Source of the DNA: Eleusine coracana subsp. coracana
Lineage: Eukaryota; Streptophyta; Magnoliopsida; Poales; Poaceae
Reading direction: 5' to 3'
NCBI GenBank assembly: GCA_032690845.1
Contig: CM064426.1
Coordinates: 63,526,631-63,590,630 of the forward strand
DNA: 64,000 nucleotides
Positions within the stretch are counted from its first letter, which is position 1. Each line of letters opens with the position of its first letter. The notes beneath the pieces were generated by a model, which was given only the letters and a program-made list of their open reading frames with translations, ran no database searches and was not told where the DNA came from. Below are positions 11,837-23,909 of this stretch, one piece after another. The position numbers and the translations under genes are program-made.

Positions 11837-13349
11837 ATAAGATGATGGTGTACTGGTGAATGTTTCTGCAATTTTGCTCTTCCATTTGTATGGGCCTCTC
11901 TACCATTCCAGCTCCATCTATGCAGATGAATGCCTGTACCTTCGATGTCAACTTCATTTGGATGTCGATGAGGAGGTTCTTAGTATAATCTTTCATGTCT
12001 TAGTGACAGGTATTTATATACTTTCCTATTTATAGGCACCTCCTTTCAGTTATTTGAATAGGCATTTGCTTTTGTCTCTGAGGTTAATTGTCAAGGACCT
12101 ATTTCACAACGAAGGTGTATCGAATTGTTAAATGATGGTACACAGAAATCCAAGAATATGATGCTGTGAAAATATTAATATTTAAAATATTGTATTCTAC
12201 AATTAGGTTATCATGATGGTAATGCTATTGGAAACTATATGATGTCTTTTCAGGAAATAACCTTAGTCTCTCCTAATCTGGTCTGGTTGCAGCTGAATTA
12301 GAAATTTAATCCCCATATTGACCATAATATATGTCCAGCATTACCCATTTGTCATTCTTTTTTATTATACAATGCCTTTTGGCAGGAGCCTTTAATATAT
12401 CAACTAAATAAATAGTACCCATGGGTAATGTGTTGAAATTATTATTTTGCAGTTTAACATGATTTTGTCAAGTTACCATCATCAGTTTATGTCTGTCACA
12501 ACCCCATCTTGTTTCTGTGTGTGGATTAGGCCAAGTGAGGCATCCATGCCTGTAAAAGATTTGTCTCCGAATTTGTTCATAGTAGAATTCTAGATGTGTT
12601 CAAGCCTTATGTGTCCACAGGATTTAATTCCACAATTCTTTCGTGATGTCTCCATCTGTCTATTTTATTGGTTCCTTGCAGGAGAAAGATGTGCACCAAA
12701 GAGGATAAAGCTGTCAGTCCCTGCTTTAAAGGCAGCCATGCCAAGGGGCTTCAGAGTTTTAGGATTCCTGATAGATAGAATACATTGATAGGCTGCAATA
12801 GTGCCTTTATAGTTACTTTAGGTCAGATGTAAGTGTTTGCCAATGACAAAGCTGTCTTTTGTTGCATACGTAGTCAAAACTGGTTATTTGTTCACCTTCG
12901 TATAACATAAATAGAGGTAGATTATTTGACCTGTAATAATTTCATGTTTTCCATTCAATTTCTTTATAGTTGCAGATAAATAACTTTTTTTTTGCTTTTA
13001 CGTGTGCATTTTTCTCACACATTGTCATCTGACTTAATTGACTGACCATAACCGTGTTCTGTTTTCATTGAGTCATGAAAAAGATGACATTGGCAACATT
13101 AAGAATTATCATGAATTTCTATCATACATTTACAATTTATTTTTATACACATACCTTCACTACCAGTTATTATTAGATGGCAGTTCCTGTGCCTTTTTTT
13201 TTTTGCACGTTTTAAATGCACCCTTAAAATATGAAAAAACATGGTTTCATAATATTTTGCAATCTCAAGTCACTTAATCTTTGAGTATGAAAACCTAGAG
13301 TATACTTTAAATTTTTAACGTCCAAAGCAATGCACGGGCATTTTACTAG
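11837..13349 (+). mobile_element. 3' part of a Helitron, 5' border not found
   Basis: The stretch ends CAATGCACGGGCATTTTACTAG|T at 13349. The GC-rich degenerate hairpin followed by CTAG before a host T is the usual grass Helitron 3' terminus. I could not place the TC start; it may lie before or inside the hAT element. Intron- and exon-like bits occur at 11840-12010 (open frame ending at a GT donor) and 12680-12775 (after TTGCAG), and could be captured gene fragments, but I recognise none. Confidence 0.45.
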
Positions 13350-13439
13350 TATGGCAACAAATATCGCTTTGTCTGACACACTCTCTCTCCTCCACATCCC
13401 CAATATCGCTTTATGGAACCATTATGGAGGCCCTAAAGG

Positions 13440-13769
13440 CAGGTATAATGGCAGTCTCATAGGCCATCTTATGCATTATCACATATGATTTTTGATGATG
13501 TGGAAGAGAGAGACGATGGTAAGAGAAAGAGGTGGTAGTTTCGCGTAGCAACCACCTCATGCGCTAAAATTTAAGACTATGAGACGACACTCACATCATT
13601 GTACGGGTTTTAATAGTCTTTTAAATATATAAAAACTCCTTTTTATGTTCATAAATTAAGTAGTTCTATAATTAATAGAAGACAACTAATAAGATCAGCC
13701 ATTGTATAAGTCGTCTTAAGATTATATGGCATATATGAGATGGTCTATGAGACAACACCATTATACTTA
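13440..13769. mobile_element. Mutator-like MITE
   Basis: The left end CAGGTATAATGGCAGTCTC and the complement of the right end (TAAGTATAATGGTGTTGTCTC) match over about 35 bp, including CATAGNCCATCT. Nine-base flanks agree at 8 of 9 positions: CCCTAAAGG (13431-13439) and CCCTAACGG (13770-13778). A nine-base target duplication fits the Mutator superfamily. It is 330 bp long and has no coding capacity. Confidence 0.7.
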
Positions 13770-14089
13770 CCCTAACGGTGGGTGCTAAGTTTGTTATTTT
13801 ATTTCTATTCCTGTGTTCTGTGTTCTGCATGCAACACAGAGTTGTGAAAATGAGAAAAAGGGTGAAGTGGGATCCACGTGCTTGGTTATACATATACGCT
13901 AGCAGCTAGCAAAGGGGACTGCGATAGATGACTCTAGTTTGCTCTGGTTTTGCAGCATAGGACAACGCCATGTAGCCGTAAGAGCGTTCATAGTGGTTGT
14001 TATCTATAATCTATACTATTCTATACTATAAAGATTAAACTTACATAAGATTCTAGACACCCTGTGATCAGTGTACTCACCTAAACAGA

Positions 14090-15261
14090 AACCGTCAATT
14101 CAATGCACGTTCAACCTCGACCCTTTGATCAGACGCGATCCATGAATTACATATTACAATTACAAGTTTACAACACTGTTAACACATTCGTGTGGCCGCC
14201 TCTGTTAAACTTTTCTCACCCGACGATTTGTACCCGCCCGTCTGCTCCCGCAGGCGCAATCCGCAGGGGATCACATTCCTTCCCGACGTAGTTATCAGCG
14301 GTCTCCTGGTTTCTCCTGTCTTTCTCCCGTCGGTTGCTGCGGTCACCTTCACGCCCTCTGTTGATTGTTGTAGCTGTGTGGATTGGAGGGCAAATATACG
14401 GTTCCTCTGGCGTAGCTTCTCTCCGCGACAACGGCCATGATACGTTGATCCAAGGCTATCCTACCTTTTCGGGTGATGTGATCCCTTCTTTTCTGGAGTC
14501 GATGCCGACGTCCGTACGTGCGGGAGTCGACGCCGCCCGCCACACGAGCGAAATAGTCGATGCCAGCCGCCGCGCACGAAGGAGCTGACGCCGACTGCCG
14601 TGAGCGAGTTAGTCGACGCCGGCGGCCGCGCGCGACGAAGTTGACGCCCGCGGACGCGTGCGAGGGAGTTGACGCTGGCCGCCGCAAGATGGGCCTTCCT
14701 TCGATGAGCGCTGCACAACAGTTTTTATCTGAATCGATTTCTTCCTTCATTGGTATTTAACTCGGATTGATCTGTGAATTCTTCTCGGTCTCTACGCCCC
14801 TAATCCAATCATATGAATAAGAAAATGGTTCGATTAGGCTCTTCTTCCTCGTGCAGATTGCACGGTGTTCTTCTGCTAGGGGGTGCTCTCCGGGATCGAC
14901 GGTGCTCCAACAATTGCTTTATTTTTTGGAAAGATAACAAAAGTTCTCGTTTTGTTATTCCCCTTCCAGGAATGTGGATTCATGGCCCTAGGCAATCCTT
15001 TTCATGAAGTGTGCATTCGTGGTGCCAGCAATCTTGATTCTTGGAACAAGATCAAAACAACATTCTTCTCTCTACTCTTGAGAAAGAAATATACCACAAA
15101 TGTGCATTCTGACTTCTAATCTACAGGCTGCAGGGTATTGGAACATATTCCCAATTGCTTGTGGTGCTTCCACAACAAGCTATCCAACAACTGGCATCTG
15201 TTATGCGTGTAATGTGTACGGAAGATAAAAGGGCTGCTTGGTGAGCTTGACGGCAAGCTAA
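14090..15261 (+). other. Captured gene-like fragment in the Helitron
   Basis: Positions 14090-14760 are GC-rich, like a grass first exon or 5' region. They are followed by AT-rich intron-like DNA, an AG acceptor near 14857, and open stretches around 14880-15115 and 15125-15240. No frame continues through, and no domain is recognisable. In one frame 15127-15243 reads as a normal-looking peptide (YSQLLVVLPQQAI) ending in a stop. I read it as a decayed captured fragment, not a gene. Confidence 0.35.
14498..14695 (+). repeat. 28-bp minisatellite, seven units
   Basis: Units beginning GTCGAYGCCGNCNGCCG recur at 14498, 14526, 14556, 14584, 14612, 14640 and 14668. Spacing is 28 bp, once 30 bp. The units diverge at several positions each and are GC-rich with CpG throughout. 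They keep no common open frame, so this is a tandem DNA repeat and not a protein repeat. Confidence 0.8.
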
Positions 15262-16346
15262 GGGCCTGTTTGTTTCTGATTATAATCCACTCAGATTAAA
15301 TAATCTGGTTCAAATAATTTATATGGAAAACAAACAGGTCAGATTATTGTATAGATTATATAATTCAGAAGGTCAGATTATGATAATCTTATAATCTTCT
15401 CAACATAAGCTTATTTCAGATTATTTTGATAAAAGACCCACCATCCTTGATCTTTTGATAAAAATTACCCACCATGCCACTGGTTATGTATATGCCTCTT
15501 TATTTGTTTTTCATCTTCTTCCTGGTCTATTTTCACTCCCGTCTGCTACAAAGTGAGGGAGGAGTGAGCTCGGCCGGTGGGCGAGACACCGACGGGGAGG
15601 CGGTCGGGCTCGCAGAGGCTGGCATAGGGCGGTGGCCAGAGGGGAGGCGGGCTCGTGGGTAGGGCGGCAGCCAGAGGGGAGGTGGGCTCATGGCGGCTGG
15701 GAGGCAGGCTCGCGTCGGCGACGCGGAGGCAGGCTTGCGTCCAGAGGGGAGGCGGGCTTGCAGTGGCGTCGGGGATACGTGCTCGAGACGGCAGCGGAGA
15801 GTCAGACTTGTGGCCAGAGGGGAGGTGGGCTCGCGGGGCGTAGGGCGGCGGCCAGATAGGGAGCACGGGCAGGCGGACCGGCGGGGAGCGCGCGAAGGCT
15901 GGCCGACGGGGAGCGGGCCGAGGGGGGGGGGGGGGGGGGGGTGGAGGCTGGCCAATGGGGAGCGTGCCGGGGAGGAGGCGAGCCGAAGAGAGGAGGCTGG
16001 CCGGTGGGGAGCGCGCCGGGGAGGAGGCAGGCTGGGGAGGAGGCTGGCCGATGTTGAGCGCGCCGGGGAGGAGGCTAGACAGCGGGAAGCTCGTGGCAGA
16101 CATCGGTGGGGAGCTCCGACTATGGAGGTGGCGATGGGATTGGAAGAGAAGCAGGTGGAAGGTGGAAGAAGGAAAAGGTAGGGATATTATTGTCTTTTTA
16201 TGTTGAAAATAAATAATCTGAGTAGTAATAATTTAGGTAAACAAAGACCTCTATCTAGATTATATAATCTATATTAAATAATCTGGATTATATAATTTAA
16301 TATTATAATCTGGATTATATAATCTAGCTGGGAAACAAACAGGCCC
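15262..16346. mobile_element. Tourist-like (PIF/Harbinger) non-autonomous element with GC-rich core
   Basis: The ends are GGGCCTGTTTGTTTC and its complement (GGAAACAAACAGGCCC), with TAA on both sides (15259-15261 and 16347-16349), the PIF/Harbinger target duplication. The outer 200 bp on each side are AT-rich with repeated ATTATATAATC motifs. The centre is a 600-bp GC-rich block. It has no transposase. Confidence 0.8.
15545..16095 (+). repeat. GC-rich degenerate repeat and G20 run inside the Tourist-like element
   Basis: The motif CAGAGGGGAGGCGGGCTCG and shorter relatives (GGGGAGGAGGCTGGCC) recur many times with irregular spacing. A run of 20 G lies at 15922-15941. The plus strand is strongly G-rich, so it could form quadruplex structures. 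The long ORFs on both strands here are low-complexity by-products of this repeat. Confidence 0.7.
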
Positions 16347-16349
16347 TAA

Positions 16350-17931
16350 ATCAACATTCCTCAAGTTCGTCTGGCAGGTTGGCAAGCTGAAATGGCAAAG
16401 TAAATTCTATTTAGGGTCGATTGTCTCTTGATCATTATTAATCAATAAAAGCTTTATGCTTTCCTATATTCAATGCATTTGAGCTTATTGTTCCACTTAG
16501 TTATATTGCATTTGATCTGCATTGTATCTTTGCCATAATTTCTCTATGAAAACAAAACAAGAACTTTTTACCAAGGTGCATGTTACTTGTCAAACTGTAT
16601 TTCTCTTTGACAAGTGTTGTCCTTTACTGCTTAAGTTAAATTTCTCTTGTAAAGTTTGTCAAAGGAATGTTATCTTTCTACTGCAGTTCACTTACTCTTT
16701 TACTTTTAAAGTACTAAATCGGTATTTATCTTTCTTCCAAACAGTTCAGAGAGGCCTGACGAGCAGAGTGTTCATGTATCCTGATCCAGCAATGCTATTT
16801 ACATGGGCAAATATTATGCAACCCCTAATAATTATTAAGACTATTCTCAAAATAACTAATAATGAATTGAGATTTTCTTTGTCAATTGAAATATAAAATG
16901 TAAAAATATCAAATTTGTGGATGTCTCAATGGGTCGCCATGGGGTAATACACGACCTAAAAAAGGTGATCTTGAACCGGATGACATGTCTCAATGTGTGG
17001 CCATGGGGTTTGATTAGGTTTGTCTATATCAAAGTTTCACTCCAATCTGGTCTACTAGCTATGATTTGTGCCATTTTGAGTTTGATTGACCAACCTAGGG
17101 GCTCATAAATCGTGATGTGATTTGGATTTGTATATCCCAATCTGTTCTCAGCTGTTTGATGTAATCAATTTATCTTTTTTCTACCAACACGTGCATACAT
17201 CTAGATCGATTGATGCTATAGCTTCTGGATTTCATCGATGAATCAGTTTCCAGTATTATTCTGTTCTCCTAATCCAAGTCTATAATCTAATTTGTTTGCA
17301 GATAGGTTATGAACTAATGATTTGCTTCTATGATTTTACAGATTACATGGGAGACCTTTTGTGCATGTCAAATCTCAAATTTAGTAATATATACCAATGA
17401 ACGTTCGAGGCATTGGTGGTCAAGCCACGAGTACGTGAGACTAGCACTACTTGTCAGCCTGATTTTGAATATATTACTTTGATTTTTCAACATAGTTTAT
17501 TATCTATGCTATAAACTTAGAATGACATTTTTTACCATCCTTCGTCACTGATTGAAAAATACAACTTTTCATATTGGTCTTATTTTCCTTTCAGATCATA
17601 GCCAGGTGATTCGCTCATCACTGTTATATATCAGCCACTCACTAACCACCATGAATTATATCATTTGACATAAGTTGATGCTTGTCTCATATTTTACTGA
17701 TGTATGTGGATACGGTTGCTGCAGGGAGCAAGAGACTGGATATTATCCATAAGACAAGCTTTGCTGTCAAATTAAAGGAAGCATCACAAGGATTGTAGAG
17801 GCAACAACAATATTTATTGGAGTCAGTATTCATCCATGTTACTGTTGTCTGCTTGTCATTCTTTCAAACTTATTGATATTGATTCTGTTCTCTGATCATA
17901 ATGTGGATTGTATTAATGGATAGAGCATAAT
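16350..17931 (+). other. Helitron body, AT-rich, no identifiable gene
   Basis: AT-rich DNA without a sustained frame. Short stretches after AG acceptors (17341-17440 and 17726-17820) look exon-like and may belong to the same captured fragment as the DNA left of the Tourist-like element. The block ends at the ATAAT target (17927-17931) of the Ty3 element. Confidence 0.4.
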
Positions 17932-18306
17932 TGTGGAATACTTGCTTTACGGGTATCCTCATACAAGACTAAGTCGGTAGCCGACTGGGTACTTCATCAA
18001 CAAGGAAGTCGACCGACTCGGCTTGGAGTACAAGGTATTTAGAGATAGTTCTTTTATATAAATTCTTAATGGTTACGACTAGGACTCTTCATGTACCCCC
18101 TGCTGACCGGATATATAAGGCGGCACGGTACCTCCTGCAAAGGACAAGTGATACAAGTTTTACAACGTCAATACAACACACAAAATGTAGGATATAGGAT
18201 TTTTACTCTCATCGAGAGGGCCCGAACCTGTATAATTCGGTGTCTTATGTAACCATCATAGTTCTTAGTCTTGATGTAGCCCTATATATTTACTGCTGAT
18301 CTTAAG
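17932..18306 (+). repeat. 5' LTR of the Ty3 element, main part
   Basis: Starts TGTGGAATACTTGC. It carries GGATATATAAGG at about 18108 as the probable promoter TATA box and the CTCTCATCGAGAGGG palindrome near 18211. The last 8 bases of this LTR (CTTCGACA) lie at 21181-21188, beyond a nested insertion. Confidence 0.92.
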
Positions 18307-21175
18307 TGTGACAACACTGTACATTTAGTAGATAAAAAAGAAACTACCTTTAGTGGAACCCGCCTAGCCCCAACCACCGCCTGGCTCTCACGCAAGCGCT
18401 GGCCGAGGAGACCAAGCGTTGCTTTGCGAGCTCGGTCGAGCTGCCACGCAGCAGCTTTGCTGCCGGCCTGTGCACCGCTCACACCCGGGAGAAAGATCTC
18501 CTGGCTTTATCTCTCCCGCTCCATCTCTCTCAGTATCTCTCGCTCTTATCTTTCTCTCGGTTGAAGCCGAAGCCAGAGACACAACACCATTGCCGCCACC
18601 CTCAAAACTCAAGCTCAGCTCTCGCTCTGACGCCTCCCCGACCAAGCCAACACTTCAAATCATTGCGCCGCCCCTCCCTGCTCCTCCCCATGGCCGCCAA
18701 TCGTCGTCTTCCGCCTTAGTCTCGAAGATCGACGCCGATTTCCGGTGGAGGCTGAAACGAGCTCCCTTCTGTCCCCTTTTCGATTTGTCCACTCCTGGTG
18801 AGTCTCACTTCAATTCATCGCAGAGGAAGCTTCCCTAGGTCCATGTGCATCTCGTGAGCAAGATTGAATCAAGAACCAATGATTGATGATGTCGAATTTT
18901 ACAGTTTCTTGGCCGCTGCCCTCTCTGTTCGAGATCTTGCCACAGTCCATCGCCTTCTCCTGGTGAGCACCAGTCGCCACTAACCTCACCTCCGTTTTCC
19001 CTTGGTCGCGCCGCCTCCGCCCATGCCCTTGGCTGGCCGAACCGTGCCCTGGAGCACGCCTGGCCGCCGCGGCCGCGTGGCCGTGCCGCCGTGCGTGCGC
19101 GCGCGAGGGAGCCAGAGGCTCCCTGAGCTGGGCCGTATTTTGCCCAGCTACGCCGCCGAGAGGCTGGGCCAAGTCCAGCCGTAGCTGGGCCATTGAGTGG
19201 CCCATGGGGCCGAATTGAGTTGGCCCATTTAGTATTCCAGGATTTTTTGTTTTAAAAATAATATTTCCAGGGCTTCGAAAATTATAACTAGAGTTTTAGA
19301 CCTCCTAAAATTATGGGACCAATTTTGTTGGGTTCCAAATGTTTTTCTCTACCACTTTGTGAAATAAAAGTAAATATTTATTTTATATGATTTTTAGGCA
19401 TTTAATTAAATATTAGAAATACCTTTTTTAGTTGTTAATTAATTTAGTACTTCCTGAATTAATGTTTTACCCTAATAGGTTAATATTAATTAATAATGGG
19501 GTAATTAAAGGTAATTAACTATAATTGGGCATACCACTCTCTTGTCATTAGTAGACTTAATCATGTTTAATTTGAAGGAAATACATGAGACAAGAGAAAT
19601 TAAGTTATTATCCAATATTTAATCACACCATCATTTCCACCATGGCATGTCGCACCCATGCATCGCTAACACTAACTCGCGATGTATCGACGATTCGCAT
19701 AGGACCTAAGATCGCCGAGCAACCTATCGAGAGTGGACCCGAGGTGGTGATCATCGAGAGTGACCCTGCACCTGCACCACCGTACTCACACGAACCCCAA
19801 GGGAAGCCCCGGTGCATCCCACCTATGTTTTTAAATTCTTACTTTTACATAGTCAATCGAGTCATGATTGTGCATTAGGTTCCAGGAATTGATTAACACC
19901 CACATGCATCAGTACCCTATCCTATGATGCTTTTATACTATACAGGTACAGGTAGCACGATAGGCGCTATACTTATGTCATAGGAATATCGGTAGCACTG
20001 TATAGGATGATCTTAAAGCATGGAGGCTTTAAGTTGATTGAGTTTATTGAGAATTCCAATGAAAGATGATGATGATGATAATGAGACCGGATGGGCCCGT
20101 AGAGGAAAGGACAAAGACTGGGTCTTGCAAGGTGGTAGCCCCGTCTGTGTCAGATTTAGAACCAAGCCGTTGGTGGCTCCGTGAACAAGTATCGAACAGT
20201 ACCGCCTACATGCTGGTATATGGGACCCAGTAAGCTGATGTACCCTAACTACCTCAGTGGTAGGACGTAGCCAACTTTCTTTCTCGACTGTTAGTGAGAT
20301 TGAAGTCTCACAGGAGGGAAATGGTGGTCGCTCACGGATAACGTCTGGGACGGGTATCACGTGGGGTCTCCATATTTCCGGGGAAGTTGGAAACGGATCG
20401 ACCTCTGGTTGGGGTTAGCGGGAAAGGTTGTCATATACGACCAATGCAGTGCGTATGTGTCATGTAGTCGGGTTTTACCTAGCTGGTAGAAATTGATTCG
20501 AATTACTGTCTCTCGCAGCAATGAGTACCGCTTGTTCACTTGTCGTGAATGTAGACAATTGAGAGTAATGAGAAGAGGAGAGTTGTTACAGTTAAATATT
20601 TTCTTTTGCTTGCAAGACTTGATTGCAATAGTTACAAGTGAAAGGTGAAAGTAGATATCCACTATTACTACTGTTTTCGCAAGTCTGAGTCAACCCACCA
20701 GCCAAAGGCCTATGCATTCTAGGTGTCGGCCTTAGCAAGCCATGTTGACGGGTCAGTCTTGTGGAGTATATTAGATACTCAGGGATTTATCCATGTGGTT
20801 TTTAGGTGGTGAGCTATATTCCTATGGCTGGTCCGAGCATATGCCAGGAGAGGGGCAACTTCCGGAAGGAGGATCCATCCAGTGGGAACGCATCCCGTCT
20901 CCTGAAGAGTAGAAGATGATCATGTTTTGGGAGCATAGTTTAGATAATAAAATAAAGCTCCTCGTTGCTAAACAGTTCACATTTAGATTTTTCAAACACT
21001 TTGTTGTAATAAATGTTTTTTCGCTGCAAAACTCTGGTTTATTTTCCGAAAACTTGGTTGTATTATACCATGATGTCATATATTCTAGGCTTGTAAGAAT
21101 GTATGTGCTGTTGTAACTCGCTTCGACGAGTGTCCTCCTGTACGTGATGCTGGTTATCCCAGAGGGGATGTCACA
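18307..21175. mobile_element. Nested solo-LTR-like insertion of a large-LTR retrotransposon
   Basis: The 2869-bp insert begins TGTGACA and ends TGTCACA (perfect inverted 7-mers with TG...CA tips). Its 5-bp flanks are TTAAG (18302-18306) and TCAAG (21176-21180), a target duplication with one change. It sits inside the 5' LTR of the Ty3 element, eight bases before its end. No retroviral gene domains are present. The GC-rich 18360-19200 part followed by AT-rich sequence resembles long LTRs with a transcribed leader, so a solo LTR is the best reading; an internally deleted element is the alternative. The 139-residue frame at 18419-18838 is low-complexity (Ser/Pro/Leu) and is not called a gene. 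Confidence 0.75.
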
Positions 21176-21190
21176 TCAAGCTTCGACAAT

Positions 21191-21208
21191 TGGCATGCCA
21201 GGAAGGGG
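21191..21208 (+). other. Primer-binding site of the Ty3 element
   Basis: TGGCATGCCAGGAAGGGG starts two bases after the restored LTR end (CTTCGACA at 21188). The same block follows the LTR of the other copy near 2024, so it is taken as the primer-binding site. Confidence 0.6.
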
Positions 21209-21240
21209 ACAAGGCTCGCCGAGATTCTTCGTCGACTACG

Positions 21241-23295
21241 ATGGCCGAAACTCCCATCATCCAGTACTCGCCAGACTTCAAGATCTCCTTTGGATCACTT
21301 GACTTCATGGTCGGCGGCCATAGAGCCCTAGGTCTGGAAAACCACAGATCCGACTCGGCCGCAGCCGGCTCTATGGCATGATCATCGAGTTCGTCTGACA
21401 TGATCCCTGCATTGGTCCCACTCAAATCCGAGGAGGAAGTTTCTTCCTTCGAGAACGGCTCGAAGTCAGATCGGTCTTTTGATGAGGACTCGGTTGGATC
21501 GGCATACCCATATCCTCATACTATCAACATGGTGGATATAGTAAATCCCGTGGATGGAAACCAAGATGGAAACCAAGATGGTGACCAAGACGGTGAACAA
21601 GAAGATAACTCCATCAATGGCCACCCAAAGCAACCAGCCGAAGGAGGCCGACAGGAGGAAAACCCTCGAGTTGATGATTTATCGGTCGGTCACCGCCGAC
21701 GATCGAGAGGGTCGCGCAGGTTGCGCAACGTGCGCCGACTGAATCTCGATCCTGATCTTGAAGTGGATGGTGTCAAGGTCTATCACACTCCTCAGAACAA
21801 CATCACTGGGGCCAAGACATTACTCGATACTCTAATAGTTGACACGCATTACCAGACCCCTGCAATGCAGAAGGCGGTGGCTATGCTTAAGGCCGCTGTA
21901 GCTCAAGATGCTGCAAAATCTCAATCGATCACAAGTTCTAGCCGCGCACCTTCACTAGGTTGGCATAGGCGTGAAGACCTGAGAAACTCTCTCAGTATCC
22001 GTGATGGACGAGACACCATCAACTCTCATTATGAAGAACACGCTCGGGATAACCGACGCTACGATGAAGAACGTCGTGATCGGATGATGGACGATCGACG
22101 GGACAACCGACAAGAGGACTGCCAAGATCCTCCTCCAAGAGACAACCGCGATGACCGACGTCGATGTGACGATTGGGATCGGCACGATAACAATGACCAT
22201 CGACGATGCCGTCATGATGACGATGTTGGTCCGCGACACAGCCGTTGCCCAACTACGTCCCCAGACCGGCACTGGCGGTCGCCGACACCAACCGATGACG
22301 AGGTCGATGGCATCAAAGCTTACATCCCTAGGATTCGCATTGCTCGATGGCCCAAAGGATTCAAGCTGGTCCCTATCGTAAAATATGATGGACAGACCAA
22401 CCCTCGAGAGTGGCTGTAGCTCTACAGCATGGCGATTCGGTCAGCTGGAGTTGATTCTTATGTTATGGCTAATTACCTTCCGGTCTACCTGGATCCCGCC
22501 GTTCGAATATGGCTCATGTCTCTTCCATAGGAGTCAATCACGTCTTGGGGAGACCTCAACAAGAAGCTCATAGAAAGTTTCCAAGCTACCTGCAACCGAT
22601 CGGGCAACCACTTTGACCTCACTTGGATCAAATAGAAGACTGATGAACCTCTTTGTGACTACATCAAGTGATTCTACGCTAAGAAGACTGAGATCCCCAA
22701 TGTTCCAGATTAACAAATTATTGCTGCCTTCCAAGGAGGAATTTGTAGTGATGATTTGGTCCGGGAGATCGGTCGGAGGAATCATGATCTCAAGCTGACC
22801 GCTTAGGAGTGCTTCGAGATCGTTGATAAGATTGTGTCTGGGGAGTCGGCATTAGATGATATCCAGGGAAAAGGTAAGGAGAAGCAGTCGGACAAGCCTG
22901 AATCCTCCAAGAAGGACAAAAAGAGGAAGTCTGACAACATGGTTCACATGGTGGACCAATTCCAGAAGAACCCTCGCACAAACCAACCGTCTACCAACAA
23001 GCTGCTGAGTGGTCCCTGCCTTTGGCACCCAAAGGGAAACCACAAGGCTAAAGATTGCTATCGGCTAAAGGGTTTTGTGATAGCTGCGCTCAAGGTGGCC
23101 AAAGATCCCCAAGGCGCAATAGCAAGGACAAGACCAAGAGCGATGACAACAAGGACAAATCAGGAGAGTTCCAGGAGCCCCGCAAGGAAGTTAACTTCAT
23201 CTTCAGAGGCTCGGATGCCTATGTGTCCAAGCGCAAGCAGAAGCTGGAACTTTGGGAAGTCAACTCAGTGGAACCAGCTACACCTCAATTCATGA
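21241..23295 (+). pseudogene. gag: gag of the Tat-lineage Ty3 element
   Basis: ATG 21241 starts a frame with the family N-terminus (AETPIIQYSPDFKISF). A stop at 21379 interrupts it, and it then stays open from 21400 to 22419. That part holds an acidic Asp/Glu stretch (residues about 20-80 of the open part) and an Arg/Asp-rich stretch (about 180-290). It is followed by the capsid-like region (YDGQTNPREWL to about 22850) with six or more stops, and the zinc-knuckle-like segment near 23020-23055 (CLWHPKGNHKAKDCYRL). Gag packages the RNA. After about 23100 the correct frame moves to the protease frame by a one-base shift. Confidence 0.88.
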
Positions 23296-23909
23296 GGTGG
23301 TCTGAAATGTCAATCACTTTTGATCGGTCGGACCACCCCAAGCATCTACCAAAGCCGGGTCGATACCCGCTGGTGCTTGTGGCCATAATGAAAGAGGTGA
23401 AGTTCATCAAAGTACTCATTGATGGAGGAAGCAGTTTGGAATTAATTTTCACCAAGACTCTTTAGGAGCTCGATCTAACAGTTAATGACCTGTAACCGAG
23501 TTCTTCACCTTTCTATGAGATTGTAACTGGCAAGACTTGAGTTCCTATTGGACAAATCAGTCTGCCGGTCACCTTCGGTACCCGTGAGAACTTTAGGACT
23601 GAGCGCATTCTCTTCCAAGTGGCGGATTTCGACTTCGCATATCATGCTATTATGGGTCGACCAGCGATGGCTAAATTCATGGCTGTCCCGCATTACTCAT
23701 ATCTCACCCTCAAGATGCCAGGCCCGAACAGAATCATCTCCCTCCACTCTGATCTTCGGAATTCTTTTGATTGCGATGTACAGAGTTGTGAGATGACCAC
23801 TAAACAGTTAATGCTGTCCGACCAGAAGGAGATCCAGAAGGCAGTCGGCATGGAGGAGCAGACTGAAGCAGCGGTCCCAGCGAAGAAGCCTACCAAAGAC
23901 AAGATCTAG
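23055..23909 (+). pseudogene. Retroviral-type aspartic protease domain of the Ty3 element
   Basis: The active-site motif VLIDGGSSLELIF includes the catalytic Asp codon at 23421-23423, and the flap/C-terminal motif HAIMGRPAMAKF lies at about 23640-23680. This is the pol protease that would cut the polyprotein. The frame is interrupted at 23463, at a stop near 23493 and at a stop near 23538. It reopens from 23548 to 23909 as a connector rich in Lys/Glu leading to reverse transcriptase. Confidence 0.85.

Noticed and set aside
15474..16206. Long Gly/Arg/Pro-rich frames on both strands
   Set aside because: All six frames are open because of the GC-rich repeat in the Tourist-like element; no domain and no start context.
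18419..18838. 139-residue plus frame as a host gene
   Set aside because: Ser/Pro/Leu low complexity within a segment bounded by LTR-type ends and target duplications.
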